A DNA stretch of 49,069 nucleotides from an uncultured Parabacteroides sp. (GTDB taxonomy: Bacteria > Bacteroidota > Bacteroidia > Bacteroidales > Tannerellaceae): the NCBI GenBank assembly GCA_900541965.1, contig UQLN01000035.1, positions 1 through 49,069 on the forward strand, written 5' to 3'. A model generated the notes under the pieces. The model was not told the DNA's origin and ran no database searches. It saw only the letters and a program-made list of their open reading frames with translations. The position numbers and the translations under genes are program-made. Shown here piece by piece: positions 22,931 through 30,982 of this stretch. Numbering within the stretch: the stretch's first letter is position 1; every line of letters starts with the position of its first letter.

Positions 22931-23000
22931 AAAAAAAAAGGCTATCCATCACGGACAGCCAATCTTCATTGTTAACCTTAAATCTAATACCATGAAAAAC
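22931..23000 (-). ncRNA. Candidate sRNA A (paralogue of the one at 25665)
   Basis: On the minus strand a -7 box TATATTTG (23014-23007) is followed by about 70 nt ending in an intrinsic terminator: GGCTGTCC-GTGAT-GGATAGCC (22960-22940) and nine T. The transcript body is identical to that of the second copy at 25665-25732. It contains a tiny frame, ATGGTATTAGATTTAAGG... of 14 codons ending inside the terminator stem, without an RBS, so I treat it as RNA. Length, promoter and terminator fit a stand-alone small RNA. Confidence 0.75.
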
Positions 23001-23006
23001 ACAGTG

Positions 23007-23108
23007 CAAATATATAGCTTTTATGTTATGTAGCATATATTTTTACTTGGAAAATTCATTGGTTTAACCTGATTTAACAAAGTTATGCTATAAAACATAG
23101 TTTTTGAT
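23007..23108 (-). promoter_or_regulatory. Conserved promoter region of candidate sRNA A
   Basis: Besides the -7 box, about 95 bp upstream are shared with the second copy, including TTTAACCTGATTTAACAAA and TATGCTATAAAACATA on the plus strand. Two 15-base arms, TATGTTTTATAGCAT and its imperfect inverse ATGCTACATAACATA, form an inverted repeat upstream of the -7 box. This could be an operator. Confidence 0.55.
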
Positions 23109-23128
23109 GCAGGATTTGTAATATTAAG

Positions 23129-23166
23129 CATAAAAAATCCCCTTGGCTTTTGAGTCAAGGGGATTA
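23129..23166 (-). terminator. Intrinsic terminator, minus strand
   Basis: AATCCCCTTG pairs perfectly with CAAGGGGATT; on the minus strand six T follow. It is about 310 bp beyond the histidine kinase stop, and the intervening 23167-23479 stretch shows no ORF. Either the kinase mRNA has a long 3' UTR or another untranslated RNA ends here. Confidence 0.75.
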
Positions 23167-23479
23167 AATAGTTAAGGAAAAAGTTATAGTATAGTAATTT
23201 GCAGATACCAGCAAACGGGACTGGATCTATCTACACAGAATTACATATAAACTAATAATCGAATTATTGTTTTCAATTTAAACATATGATAGAATATCTC
23301 CCTTATTACGAGATAAAAATAAAGGGATTCGCTCTATAAAAACAGAAGTTTCTGACTCAAACGTAAAAAAATACGTCTGAAATGCTTTTCAACCAGTCTG
23401 ATACAGCTAAGCCCATTCTCTCATCGCTATCAAAATAAGGCATAGAATCTATTTACTTAAGATACAAAGAGAAAAACTT

Positions 23480-24847
23480 TCAAATATGAGGTAATTCAAC
23501 TATATATGTAGTACCTTTCCCTTTCACGGACTCTACCAGGATTGAACCTTGGTGCAAGGTTATGATTTTATGAGTCAATGTCATGCCTATACCATAACCG
23601 GGAACTTCAGACTGATTATCCCCCCGGTAAAAAGGGATAAACAATTTTTCCAAATCCTCTTCCGACATTCCTACCCCTGTATCGGAAAAGCTGACAACAG
23701 AGATGTTTTCTTTAAAAGAGATACGGACAGAAGATGTTTTATCAAGGGAGAACTTACAATTATTTTCTATCAGATTGACAAAAGCAGTCTTCAGTAAGTA
23801 ACTGTTACCAGACACGGTAAGAACGGAGTCATCATCCGCTTCCTGCTCAAATATCAGCACAACGGAATAATCAGGATTCGCCTTCAGAACAACCTCACGG
23901 GCATCCAGCAGCAATTCATCCAATCTCACCTGCTCCATCTTTATCTGTTCCGGTAAATAATCCGCCTTTGCCAGATTCAGCAAGCCGGTAATTAATCTTA
24001 CTATCTTATGAGAGTCCTGAAGGGCATTACGAATCGCACCTTTATATTCTTCCGGAGAACGTTCTTTCAAGGTTGCCAGTTCCAATTCGGCTATCAAGGC
24101 TGCCATAGGCGTACGAAGTTCGTGAGAAACATTGCTGACAAACATTTTCTGGGAACAGAAAGCATTTTCCAAACGTTCCAGCATACGGTTGAATGTTTCA
24201 CTCAATTCTCCCAGTTCATCTTTTTTATTTTTTACAGGAAGACGCTTGTTCATTTGTGAAGCTGTAATACCTTCCACTTCATTCACTATATCGGAAACGG
24301 GGGATAAAGCAGCCCGTGCCAAAAAATAACCGGCACCGACTAAAATGGTAATACCCAGAAATGCAAGGAAAATCAACATCGCCCGTAAAGATTTCAACCT
24401 GTCGTAACCATATTCATCATAAGCTGCCGCGGTTATAATATACTCTTTTCCATGGAAATCATAAATAATGCCGATTGCCTGAAAATTTCCCTGAAGGAAC
24501 TCTATGGACCTTTTCTCCACTATCCGATGAATCATATCGGGTGTTTCCTTGACTATATCTATATCTATCGCATCATGATATAACAGGTGGAAAGTCGTAT
24601 CGTAAATAGCGACTTCCACCTCATTAATAAAATCCCGGTTATTCAGATAAATAGACTGCATGGTTTCGGCATCCACCCGGTTCTCAAAGAACAGGTTGGC
24701 TTTGGTTATTGCCTCCTTTTTCAAATCACGGAAAAACGCGCTACTCCGGTTCTGTTCGCTAAACAAATAAATGGCCAGCATCAACAGCAGGAAGATAGCT
24801 GCCGTCACTCCGGTATAACGTATCGCCAGTTTACTTCGGATTTTCAT
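23480..24847 (-). CDS. Sensor histidine kinase
   Basis: A 455-residue inner-membrane kinase: membrane segments at about 12-30 and 157-178 flank a periplasmic sensor domain; a HAMP domain follows (ALSPVSDIVNEVEGITASQMNKRLPVKN). HisKA carries the phospho-accepting His in FVSNVSHELRTPMAAL, and the HATPase domain shows NLIENNCKFS (N box), SDTGVGMSEEDLEKLFIPFYRG (G1/F boxes) and GYGIGMTLTHKI (G2). Its start overlaps the response-regulator gene by 17 bp, so the pair is cotranscribed. The stimulus is unknown. Confidence 0.95.
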   Translation of the reverse strand: MKIRSKLAIRYTGVTAAIFLLLMLAIYLFSEQNRSSAFFRDLKKEAITKANLFFENRVDAETMQSIYLNNRDFINEVEVAIYDTTFHLLYHDAIDIDIVKETPDMIHRIVEKRSIEFLQGNFQAIGIIYDFHGKEYIITAAAYDEYGYDRLKSLRAMLIFLAFLGITILVGAGYFLARAALSPVSDIVNEVEGITASQMNKRLPVKNKKDELGELSETFNRMLERLENAFCSQKMFVSNVSHELRTPMAALIAELELATLKERSPEEYKGAIRNALQDSHKIVRLITGLLNLAKADYLPEQIKMEQVRLDELLLDAREVVLKANPDYSVVLIFEQEADDDSVLTVSGNSYLLKTAFVNLIENNCKFSLDKTSSVRISFKENISVVSFSDTGVGMSEEDLEKLFIPFYRGDNQSEVPGYGIGMTLTHKIITLHQGSILVESVKGKGTTYIVELPHI

Positions 24848-25532
24848 AGGCTTTGGTAAGGATAAAACCCATACCCGGTTTTGTATGAATAAGCTTTAAC
24901 TCGAAATCACGGTCTATTTTCTTACGCAGATAGTTGATATAAACATCTATAAAATTAGTTCCGGTATCAAAATGAGTATTCCATACCTTTTCTGCGATCT
25001 CGGTACGGGGAAGTACACGTTCGGCATGTTCCACCATATAATACAGCAAATTATATTCCTTGGGAGAAAGACGAATTTCTTTTCCCTCGCGGTATACTGT
25101 CTTCGTTTTTAAATTGATACTCAGGTCGGCATAAGTCAATTCTTCCGGCTGTGGCTCCACTACCGATTCATTTTTACGCTTCAATAAGATTCTGATACGG
25201 GCATTCAATTCGCGGAAGTCAAACGGCTTTACCATGTAATCATCCGCACCGGCGTCAAAGCCTTCCAGCTTATCATCGGTTGTGCCCAATGCCGTAAGCA
25301 TCAATATAGGAACATTCGGATTGATTTGCCGAATACCTTTGCACAACTCGAAACCATCCATCTTGGGTAGGATAACATCCGATAGAACCAGGTGAAAGGT
25401 AGCCGACTTAAACAGACGCAATGCCATTACTCCGTCATATGCCAACATCACTTGGTAACCGGATTCTTCCAAACCGCTTTTTATCAGGTTTGCCACCCGG
25501 GGTTCGTCTTCTACAACTAATATATGGTACAT
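24831..25532 (-). CDS. OmpR/PhoB-family response regulator
   Basis: A 233-residue regulator: receiver domain with acidic pocket E8-D9-E10, phosphorylated Asp52 (LSDVILPKMDG), Thr80 and Lys102 (VKPFDF); then a winged-helix Trans_reg_C domain (SPKEYNLLYYMVEHAERVLPRTEIAEKVW, DVYINYLRKKID, IHTKPGMGFIL). It is the first gene of the two-component operon. The layout resembles RprY/CusR-like regulators of Bacteroidales, but the target genes are not evident. Candidate sRNA B lies directly upstream and points toward it. Confidence 0.95.
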   Translation of the reverse strand: MYHILVVEDEPRVANLIKSGLEESGYQVMLAYDGVMALRLFKSATFHLVLSDVILPKMDGFELCKGIRQINPNVPILMLTALGTTDDKLEGFDAGADDYMVKPFDFRELNARIRILLKRKNESVVEPQPEELTYADLSINLKTKTVYREGKEIRLSPKEYNLLYYMVEHAERVLPRTEIAEKVWNTHFDTGTNFIDVYINYLRKKIDRDFELKLIHTKPGMGFILTKAYENPK

Positions 25533-25559
25533 ATTCTTCCTATTCTATAGATATAGTCA

Positions 25560-25567
25560 CAAATATA
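25560..25567 (-). promoter_or_regulatory. -7 box of the two-component operon
   Basis: CAAATATA on the plus strand is TATATTTG on the minus strand, 28 bp upstream of the regulator ATG and about 100 bp downstream of the sRNA B terminator, so the operon has its own promoter. Confidence 0.65.
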
Positions 25568-25664
25568 AGCGTAAAAAAGGAATCTCGAATCCCGAATAGT
25601 ATGGAATTACTCTTCAAACATAAGTTCTATGACCGGCAAAATCACATCTTTAATAGCATAGAAA

Positions 25665-25732
25665 CAAAAAAGGCTATCCATCACGGACAGCCAATCTTCA
25701 TTGTTAACCTTAAATCTAATACCATGAAAAAC
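25665..25732 (-). ncRNA. Candidate sRNA B (paralogue of the one at 22931)
   Basis: Same architecture as sRNA A: -7 box TATATTTG (25746-25739), a body of about 68 nt, and the terminator GGCTGTCC-GTGAT-GGATAGCC (25692-25672) followed by six T. The body and the terminator stem are identical to copy A; differences appear near the start site (ACAACG against ACAGTG on the plus strand) and in the upstream region. Confidence 0.75.
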
Positions 25733-25738
25733 ACAACG

Positions 25739-25837
25739 CAAATATATAGCTTTTGTGTTATACAGCATACATTTCCTCTTGGAATTCTCATTTATTTAAC
25801 CTGGTTTAACAAATACATGCTATAAAACATACTTTTT
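25739..25837 (-). promoter_or_regulatory. Conserved promoter region of candidate sRNA B
   Basis: This stretch aligns with 23007-23108. Blocks such as TTTAACCTGGTTTAACAAA and ATGCTATAAAACATA (plus strand) are kept while the bases between them differ. The upstream border is only a few bases from the nadK stop. Confidence 0.55.
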
Positions 25838-25840
25838 CGA

Positions 25841-26716
25841 CTATTTCATGCGTGTATCTGCCCCCCACATGAGTTTTTCACGTAGCGTTTGATAAAATGT
25901 ATGGTTATATCTTTTCACAACTTTAGCGGTATAATCCGCTTTGCTGATTTTTAATTCAATACCTGCCGGGAATATCTCCGAGCGCCCATCCAACGCTATC
26001 AGGAAGTATTCATTCCGGCTTTCTACCCTTAATTTAATCGTATATGAGTCGGGAATAACCAGTGGACGTACATTTAATGAATGAGGGGCGACAGGGCTTA
26101 ATACCACATTGCTACTCTTCGGAAGGATAATCGGTCCGTTCACACTCATCGAATAAGCAGTAGAGCCGGTAGGAGTCGCTATCACAAGACCGTCTGCCTG
26201 ATAAGATGTCAGATACTCATCGTCCAAAAAAGTATGAATCGTAATCATCGATGAGGTATCCCGCTTCAATACGGCAATTTCATTCAGTGCATAATTGTAT
26301 CCCTGAAAAGAATGGTTTTCCGTATAGAGCCTCAAAAGGGTGCGTTCCTCTATCCTGTAATAATTTTTGAATAATTCGTCCAACGCATCCTCTATCTCAT
26401 TGCTACTGATATCAGCCAGAAACCCCAGACGTCCGGTATTGATACCTAAAATAGGGATGTCCTGTTTATTCACACGGGCCGCCGTACGCAGGAACGTACC
26501 ATCTCCACCGATACTGAGAGCCACATCCAAATCAAATTCATCGCCTATCAATATACCGGTAACCGGAGGTTCATAATCCAACCCGTCTGTCAGAAAAGAA
26601 TAGAAACGGCTATCGATATAAATTTCCGATTCCTGCTGACGGAGTTTCTCAAACAAACGCTTGATTACATTTTGTTTCTCAGCCTGGTACTCACTGCCAA
26701 ATACGCCTACTTTCAT
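25841..26716 (-). CDS. nadK: NAD kinase
   Basis: A 291-residue enzyme that phosphorylates NAD to NADP in the cytoplasm. The diagnostic GGDGT motif is at 70-74 (ALSIGGDGTFLRTA), followed by NTGRLGFLAD, a conserved NE pair (YALNEIAVLKR) and DGLVIATPTGSTAYSMSVNGPI. Length is normal for bacterial NadK. It is followed nine bases upstream by the CBS gene on the same strand, so the two are probably cotranscribed. Confidence 0.97.
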   Translation of the reverse strand: MKVGVFGSEYQAEKQNVIKRLFEKLRQQESEIYIDSRFYSFLTDGLDYEPPVTGILIGDEFDLDVALSIGGDGTFLRTAARVNKQDIPILGINTGRLGFLADISSNEIEDALDELFKNYYRIEERTLLRLYTENHSFQGYNYALNEIAVLKRDTSSMITIHTFLDDEYLTSYQADGLVIATPTGSTAYSMSVNGPIILPKSSNVVLSPVAPHSLNVRPLVIPDSYTIKLRVESRNEYFLIALDGRSEIFPAGIELKISKADYTAKVVKRYNHTFYQTLREKLMWGADTRMK

Positions 26717-26725
26717 ACTGCCGGA

Positions 26726-27385
26726 TTATATATTCATGAAATGAACCAGTTCTTCTATACGTTGTTGCAACAAGTCGTCCACCATTCCCTTCTCCATAAA
26801 ATAATAAAGAACCGTATAGTTAAACCGTTCAAAACTGCGGATTACGGGAGAAGCATCTTCCAGGTCTATTTTGATAATCAGACGAAGACGTCCGGTATCC
26901 TTATCCGTATAGGAAAAGAGATTCAATACATGTGCATTATTGGATTCTATCAGGCGGGCAATATCCGTAAGCGAATAATCCTGTGGCGTTACTTCCAGAA
27001 CAAATACGCTACCGGATGCTTCCGCACAGCAAAGTTCAGCCAAAATATCCACCAGCTTATCACGTGTAACGGCACCCAGATATTCTCCTTCGGGACTTAT
27101 TACAGGCAGCAGGCTCAACTGGTAACGGGACATTAAAGACAGGGCCTCATGTATATGGCTGTTTTCCGTTACGCCCGGGGCAAAAATCGTCAAATCACCG
27201 ATTGTGGAAGCAATGTCCGGCATGGTAAGTATATCCTTCTCCGAGACCAGACTTTTATAAGCTCCATCACTTAGCAACGGTAGATGCTTCAGCTTGAAAT
27301 CATCCATCAGAGCCAAGACATACTCTCCTGTGTCAAAACTTTTTAACACAGGAGGTTCCTTCGTTATGAAATCTTTTACCAACAT
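26726..27385 (-). CDS. CBS-domain protein
   Basis: A 219-residue cytoplasmic protein with a pair of CBS domains (LVKDFITKEPPVLKSF... LPLLSDGAYKSLVSEKDIL and HIHEALSLMSRYQLSLLPVISPEGEYLGAVTRDKLVDIL), which usually sense adenosine nucleotides. The C-terminal 80 residues look like an ACT-type fold (SGSVFVLEVTPQDYSLTDIARLIESNNAHVL). It is encoded just before nadK. No enzymatic domain is attached, so a regulatory role is likely, but the partner is unknown. Confidence 0.88.
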   Translation of the reverse strand: MLVKDFITKEPPVLKSFDTGEYVLALMDDFKLKHLPLLSDGAYKSLVSEKDILTMPDIASTIGDLTIFAPGVTENSHIHEALSLMSRYQLSLLPVISPEGEYLGAVTRDKLVDILAELCCAEASGSVFVLEVTPQDYSLTDIARLIESNNAHVLNLFSYTDKDTGRLRLIIKIDLEDASPVIRSFERFNYTVLYYFMEKGMVDDLLQQRIEELVHFMNI

Positions 27386-27432
27386 TATTCTGTTAATTCC
27401 CTAAATACTGCTAAATTTGCCGATACTTTGTG

Positions 27433-27440
27433 CAAAAGTA
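27433..27440 (-). promoter_or_regulatory. -7 box of the CBS-nadK operon
   Basis: CAAAAGTA on the plus strand is TACTTTTG on the minus strand. A plus-strand near-match TACTTTG (27424-27430) abuts it, so the divergent pdxJ promoter may overlap. Confidence 0.55.
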
Positions 27441-27469
27441 ATGAAAGAAAAAAGATATAACGATATACG

Positions 27470-28186
27470 ATGACAAATTTAAGTGTAAACATTAACAAGG
27501 TTGCAACGATTCGTAACGCACGCGGAGGTAATACTCCCAACTTGGTACAAGTAGCTAAAGATTGCGAAACATTCGGAGCACAAGGCATTACGGTTCATCC
27601 CAGACCCGATGAACGACATATCAGATATAGCGATGTATATGCCCTGAAACCGGAGATTAAAACAGAGTTTAACATTGAAGGTTATCCTTCCGACAAGTTT
27701 ATCGACCTTGTATTAAAAGTGAAACCGACACAGGTTACATTAGTTCCGGATGCACCGGATGCCATCACCTCCAATGCCGGTTGGAATGTAAAAGATCACT
27801 TCGACCAATTAAGCGAGCTGGTGGATACATTCACTTCACAAGGTGTACGTACTTCAATTTTTATCGGCACAGACCTCGAAAATATCAAATTAGCTGCTAA
27901 AACAGGTACCGACCGCATCGAACTCTACACTGAGCCTTATGCTACTCTTTACCCTAAAAACAAGGAAGAAGCAATCGCCCCCTTCATCGAGGCGGCACGT
28001 CTGGCTAAGAATTTAGGACTGGGTGTGAATGCCGGCCATGACCTGAGCTTGGAAAACCTGGAGTTCTTCAGTAAGCATATACCGGGATTAGACGAGGTTT
28101 CCATCGGACATGCGCTTATCAGTGACGCCTTGTATCTTGGCTTGAAAGAAACTATCCGATTATACAAAGAATGCCTGAACAAATAA
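27470..28186 (+). CDS. pdxJ: Pyridoxine 5'-phosphate synthase
   Basis: A 238-residue TIM-barrel enzyme that joins 1-deoxyxylulose 5-phosphate and 3-amino-2-oxopropyl phosphate in the DXP-dependent vitamin B6 pathway. Family motifs: LSVNINKVATIRNARGG near the N-terminus, ITVHPRPDERHIR (about 38-50), EGYPSDKF, TLVPDAPDAITSNAGWNV and LGVNAGHDLSLENL. It is divergent from the CBS gene and followed by exbB-exbD-tonB on the same strand. Confidence 0.97.
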   Translation: MTNLSVNINKVATIRNARGGNTPNLVQVAKDCETFGAQGITVHPRPDERHIRYSDVYALKPEIKTEFNIEGYPSDKFIDLVLKVKPTQVTLVPDAPDAITSNAGWNVKDHFDQLSELVDTFTSQGVRTSIFIGTDLENIKLAAKTGTDRIELYTEPYATLYPKNKEEAIAPFIEAARLAKNLGLGVNAGHDLSLENLEFFSKHIPGLDEVSIGHALISDALYLGLKETIRLYKECLNK

Positions 28187-28243
28187 AAAAGTTCTGGCTG
28201 AAAAACAATGTTAAGTATTCATTTTCAATTAATTTAATCCAAT

Positions 28244-28954
28244 ATGAGTATTCTACTTTCCCTGCAGGCTGTTGGTTCACAGGCTGCAGAACAGATGCCG
28301 GAGTTAACGGCTGTAACCGTCCCGACCGAAGCTGAAATTAATGTAATAGACCTCGCCTTCAAAGGGGGATGGATTATGATTGTATTATTGCTGTTATCAT
28401 TAATGGCATGTTATATATTCATCCAACGCCTGATGGTTATCCGCCGTGCAGGAAAAGAAGACGAAAACTTCATGAACCGTATTAAAGATTATATCCATCA
28501 GGGCAAGATTGATTCTGCCATCAAGTTATGCCGCAGCATCAATACTCCCTCCGCCCGTATGATTGAAAAAGGAATCAGCCGTTTGGGACGTCCGATGAAT
28601 GACGTACTGGTTGCTATCGAAAATGTCGGTAATATCGAAATTGCCAAACTGGAAAAAGGTTTCCCTTTGATTGCTACGACAGCAGCAGGAGCCCCGATGT
28701 TAGGGTTCCTTGGTACTGTTACCGGTATGGTTCGTGCATTCTTCGATATGGCAAATGCCGGTACAAATGTAGACGTTTCCTTACTGTCCGGAGGTATTTA
28801 TGAAGCCCTGGTTACTACGGTAGGTGGTCTGGTTGTAGGTATCATCACCCTTTTTGCTTATAACTACCTGGTTTCACAGGTCGACAATGTTGTTCATAAA
28901 ATGGAAGCCCGCACCATGGAATTTATGGACTTATTAAATGAACCTGCAAACTAA
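28244..28954 (+). CDS. exbB: ExbB/TolQ-type proton channel protein
   Basis: A 236-residue inner-membrane protein with three membrane segments (about 42-63, 142-165 and 190-212) and the conserved ATTAAGAPMLGFLGTVTGMVRAF and YEALVTTVGGLVVGI motifs. With ExbD and TonB it uses the proton gradient to energise outer-membrane receptors, such as the one encoded at 6-9 kb. The N-terminal extension before the first membrane segment is longer than in E. coli ExbB. Confidence 0.95.
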   Translation: MSILLSLQAVGSQAAEQMPELTAVTVPTEAEINVIDLAFKGGWIMIVLLLLSLMACYIFIQRLMVIRRAGKEDENFMNRIKDYIHQGKIDSAIKLCRSINTPSARMIEKGISRLGRPMNDVLVAIENVGNIEIAKLEKGFPLIATTAAGAPMLGFLGTVTGMVRAFFDMANAGTNVDVSLLSGGIYEALVTTVGGLVVGIITLFAYNYLVSQVDNVVHKMEARTMEFMDLLNEPAN

Positions 28955-28983
28955 TCAAGTGACAACTGTCAACTTATAAAATT

Positions 28984-29394
28984 ATGGCTTTAAAACGAAG
29001 AACAAAAGTAAATGAAAGTTTCAGCATGGCTTCTATGACCGATGTCATATTCCTGCTGTTGATTTTCTTTATGGTTACCTCAACCGTAGTGATTCCGAAT
29101 GCCATTAAAGTGACTCTGCCGCAAGCCCAGAAACAAACGGCGGCCAAACCGCTGACGCGTGTCACTATTGATGCAAACCTGAATTACTATGTCGCATTCG
29201 GTAACCAGCGGGAAACGCAGGTTTCATTTGATGAAATTACTCCTTTCTTGCAGGATAGCTACGCAAAAGAACCTGAAATGTTCGTAGCTTTATATGCAGA
29301 CGAAACGGTACCCTATAAAGAAATTGTAAAGATTTTGAATATTGCGAACGAAAACAAATTCAAGATGGTGCTTGCCACCAGAGCTAAAAAATAG
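28984..29394 (+). CDS. exbD: ExbD/TolR family protein
   Basis: A 136-residue protein with one membrane segment; the functional Asp lies at its start (SMTDVIFLLLIFFMVT). The periplasmic part (VALYADETVPYKEIVKILNIANENKFKMVLATR) is standard. Thirty bases after exbB, with a partial repeat fragment TGACAACTGTCAACTT (28961-28976) in the spacer. Its stop codon abuts repeat copy 4. Confidence 0.95.
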   Translation: MALKRRTKVNESFSMASMTDVIFLLLIFFMVTSTVVIPNAIKVTLPQAQKQTAAKPLTRVTIDANLNYYVAFGNQRETQVSFDEITPFLQDSYAKEPEMFVALYADETVPYKEIVKILNIANENKFKMVLATRAKK

Positions 29395-29468
29395 TTGACC
29401 GTTAACAAGTGACAGCCGACACACTTGTCGCTGGTAACCGTCACTTGTCAACTATCAACTGTCAACTG
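29395..29468. repeat. GTTGACA inverted-repeat element, copy 4 (short, no core)
   Basis: The left arm GTTGACCGTTAACAAGTGACAG and the right arm CTGGTAACCGTCACTTGTC followed by AACTATCAACTGTCAAC resemble the other copies but lack the GGCTTCGCG core. It occupies the whole exbD-tonB spacer, starting at the base after the exbD stop and ending eight bases before the tonB ATG. Confidence 0.8.
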
Positions 29469-29475
29469 AAATAAT

Positions 29476-30324
29476 ATGAAGTTTAACAAAGATGACATAT
29501 ACGGTTTAGTCGGTTCGATAGCTTTTCATCTGGCTATTCTGCTGTTCTTGTACTTCTGTGTGTTGAAAACGGTCGTTCCGGATGAAGATGGAGGTGTACT
29601 GGTCAATTTCGGTAATGTAAATTCCGCAGCCGGCACTTTCGAACCTCAATATACCGGCCAGGAACTGCCTCAGGAAACAACCACTCCTCCCCCACCCGTT
29701 CCTGAACCTAAAGTGGAGGCTCCGAAAGAGGAACTAATCACTCAAGATCTGGAAGAAAGCGTCGCTCTTAAAGAAGAGAAAAAGAAAAAAGAGGAAGAAC
29801 GTAAAAAGGAAGAAGAAAAGAGACGGAAAGAAGAGCAGGAAAAAGAACGCATCCGCAAGGAAGAAGCAGAAAAGAAACGTATTGCAGAAGAACAACGGAA
29901 GAAGGAGCAAGCCATCCAAAACAAGGTGGCAGGTGCATTCGGTATGGGTAGCGCAAAAGGCAACAGCCAGGGTGATGCTGAAACCGGAACCGGCAACCAG
30001 GGCAGCCCATTCGGAAACTCTGACCACGGAGCAAACGAAGGTGTTGGCGGCTATGGTTCTTTCAACTTGAACGGACGCTCCATCGGTGCCGGCGGTCTTC
30101 CCCGTCCTGCTTATACTATCCAGGAAGAAGGTAAAATTGTTATTAATATAACAGTAGACCCAAAAGGCAATGTAATATTAGCCGAAATCGGGAAAGGAAC
30201 AAATATTGATAATGCCTCAATGCGTAAAAGTGCATTGGATGCTGCAAAGAAAGCTAAATTCAACAGTATTCAAGGAACTAACAACCAAAGTGGTACAATC
30301 ACATATGTATATAAACTGAAATAA
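29476..30324 (+). CDS. tonB: TonB family energy transducer
   Basis: A 282-residue protein: N-terminal membrane anchor (about 11-33), Pro-rich region (TPPPPVPEPKVEAP), a highly charged KKEEERKKEEEKR segment (about 95-150) that should form a long helix across the periplasm, a Gly-rich spacer and a C-terminal TonB-like domain (PAYTIQEEGKIVINITVDPKGNVILAEI ... YVYKLK). The charged segment is longer than in E. coli TonB and looks more like TolA. It is the last gene of the exbB-exbD-tonB cluster; the DJ-1 gene follows after 25 bp. Confidence 0.92.
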   Translation: MKFNKDDIYGLVGSIAFHLAILLFLYFCVLKTVVPDEDGGVLVNFGNVNSAAGTFEPQYTGQELPQETTTPPPPVPEPKVEAPKEELITQDLEESVALKEEKKKKEEERKKEEEKRRKEEQEKERIRKEEAEKKRIAEEQRKKEQAIQNKVAGAFGMGSAKGNSQGDAETGTGNQGSPFGNSDHGANEGVGGYGSFNLNGRSIGAGGLPRPAYTIQEEGKIVINITVDPKGNVILAEIGKGTNIDNASMRKSALDAAKKAKFNSIQGTNNQSGTITYVYKLK

Positions 30325-30349
30325 GTATAACCCCTATTAGAAAAAAGGT

Positions 30350-30895
30350 ATGAAGAAAGCATTCGTATTCTTAGCAACAGGCTTCGAAGAGATGGAAGCC
30401 ATCGGTACTGTCGACATTTTACGTCGCGGAGGTATCGAAGCAAAAACTGTCTCCATCACAAGCGAACAGAAGGTTTGTGGTGCACATGGTGTTGAAATAA
30501 CAGCAGATTTGTTATTCGCTGATGCTGATTTTACGGAAGCTGACGCCTTAATCCTTCCGGGAGGTATGCCCGGAAGCAATAACCTGAATGCCTGCGAGCC
30601 GTTAAAAGAAGCATTACTTCAACAATACAGACAGGGAAAGATTGTTGCCGCTATCTGTGCAGCGCCGCTTGTTTTAGGTGGCCTCGGTCTGCTCAAAGGA
30701 CGTAAAGCGACCTGTTATCCAAGCTTTGAAGCAACATTAATCGGAGCAACAGCTACCGGAGAGGCTGTTGAAAAAGACGGGAATGTTATTACAGGTAAAG
30801 GGCCCGGTCTGGTAATGGAATTTGCACTTGCATTGGTTGCTGCAATCAAAGGTGACGCAGTTACAGAAGAAGTGGCCGCAGGATTATTGATTTAA
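30350..30895 (+). CDS. DJ-1/PfpI family protein
   Basis: A 181-residue protein of the DJ-1 (YajL-like) branch: conserved E14 (FLATGFEEMEAI), the LILPGGMPG strand (68-76), nucleophilic Cys103 in AAICAAP, and TGKGPGLVMEFALAL. Members act as glyoxalase/deglycase-like or stress-protective enzymes; the exact reaction is uncertain. Probably cotranscribed with tonB. A strong terminator follows. Confidence 0.92.
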   Translation: MKKAFVFLATGFEEMEAIGTVDILRRGGIEAKTVSITSEQKVCGAHGVEITADLLFADADFTEADALILPGGMPGSNNLNACEPLKEALLQQYRQGKIVAAICAAPLVLGGLGLLKGRKATCYPSFEATLIGATATGEAVEKDGNVITGKGPGLVMEFALALVAAIKGDAVTEEVAAGLLI

Positions 30896-30913
30896 AACAA
30901 ACATATAATGATT

Positions 30914-30958
30914 AAAAAGGCTGGAAGATATTATAAGAAAATATCTTCCAGCCTTTTT
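30914..30958. terminator. Bidirectional intrinsic terminator
   Basis: A 14-bp perfect stem (GGCTGGAAGATATT 30919-30932 with AATATCTTCCAGCC 30940-30953) is flanked by five A and five T. It separates the convergent DJ-1 and SGNH hydrolase genes. Confidence 0.92.
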
Positions 30959-30982
30959 AATTAATGTACAATAAAAGAATAT

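Noticed and set aside
29734..30034. Three overlapping antisense frames rich in Phe/Ser/Leu
   Set aside because: They are shadows of the Lys/Glu-rich linker of TonB.
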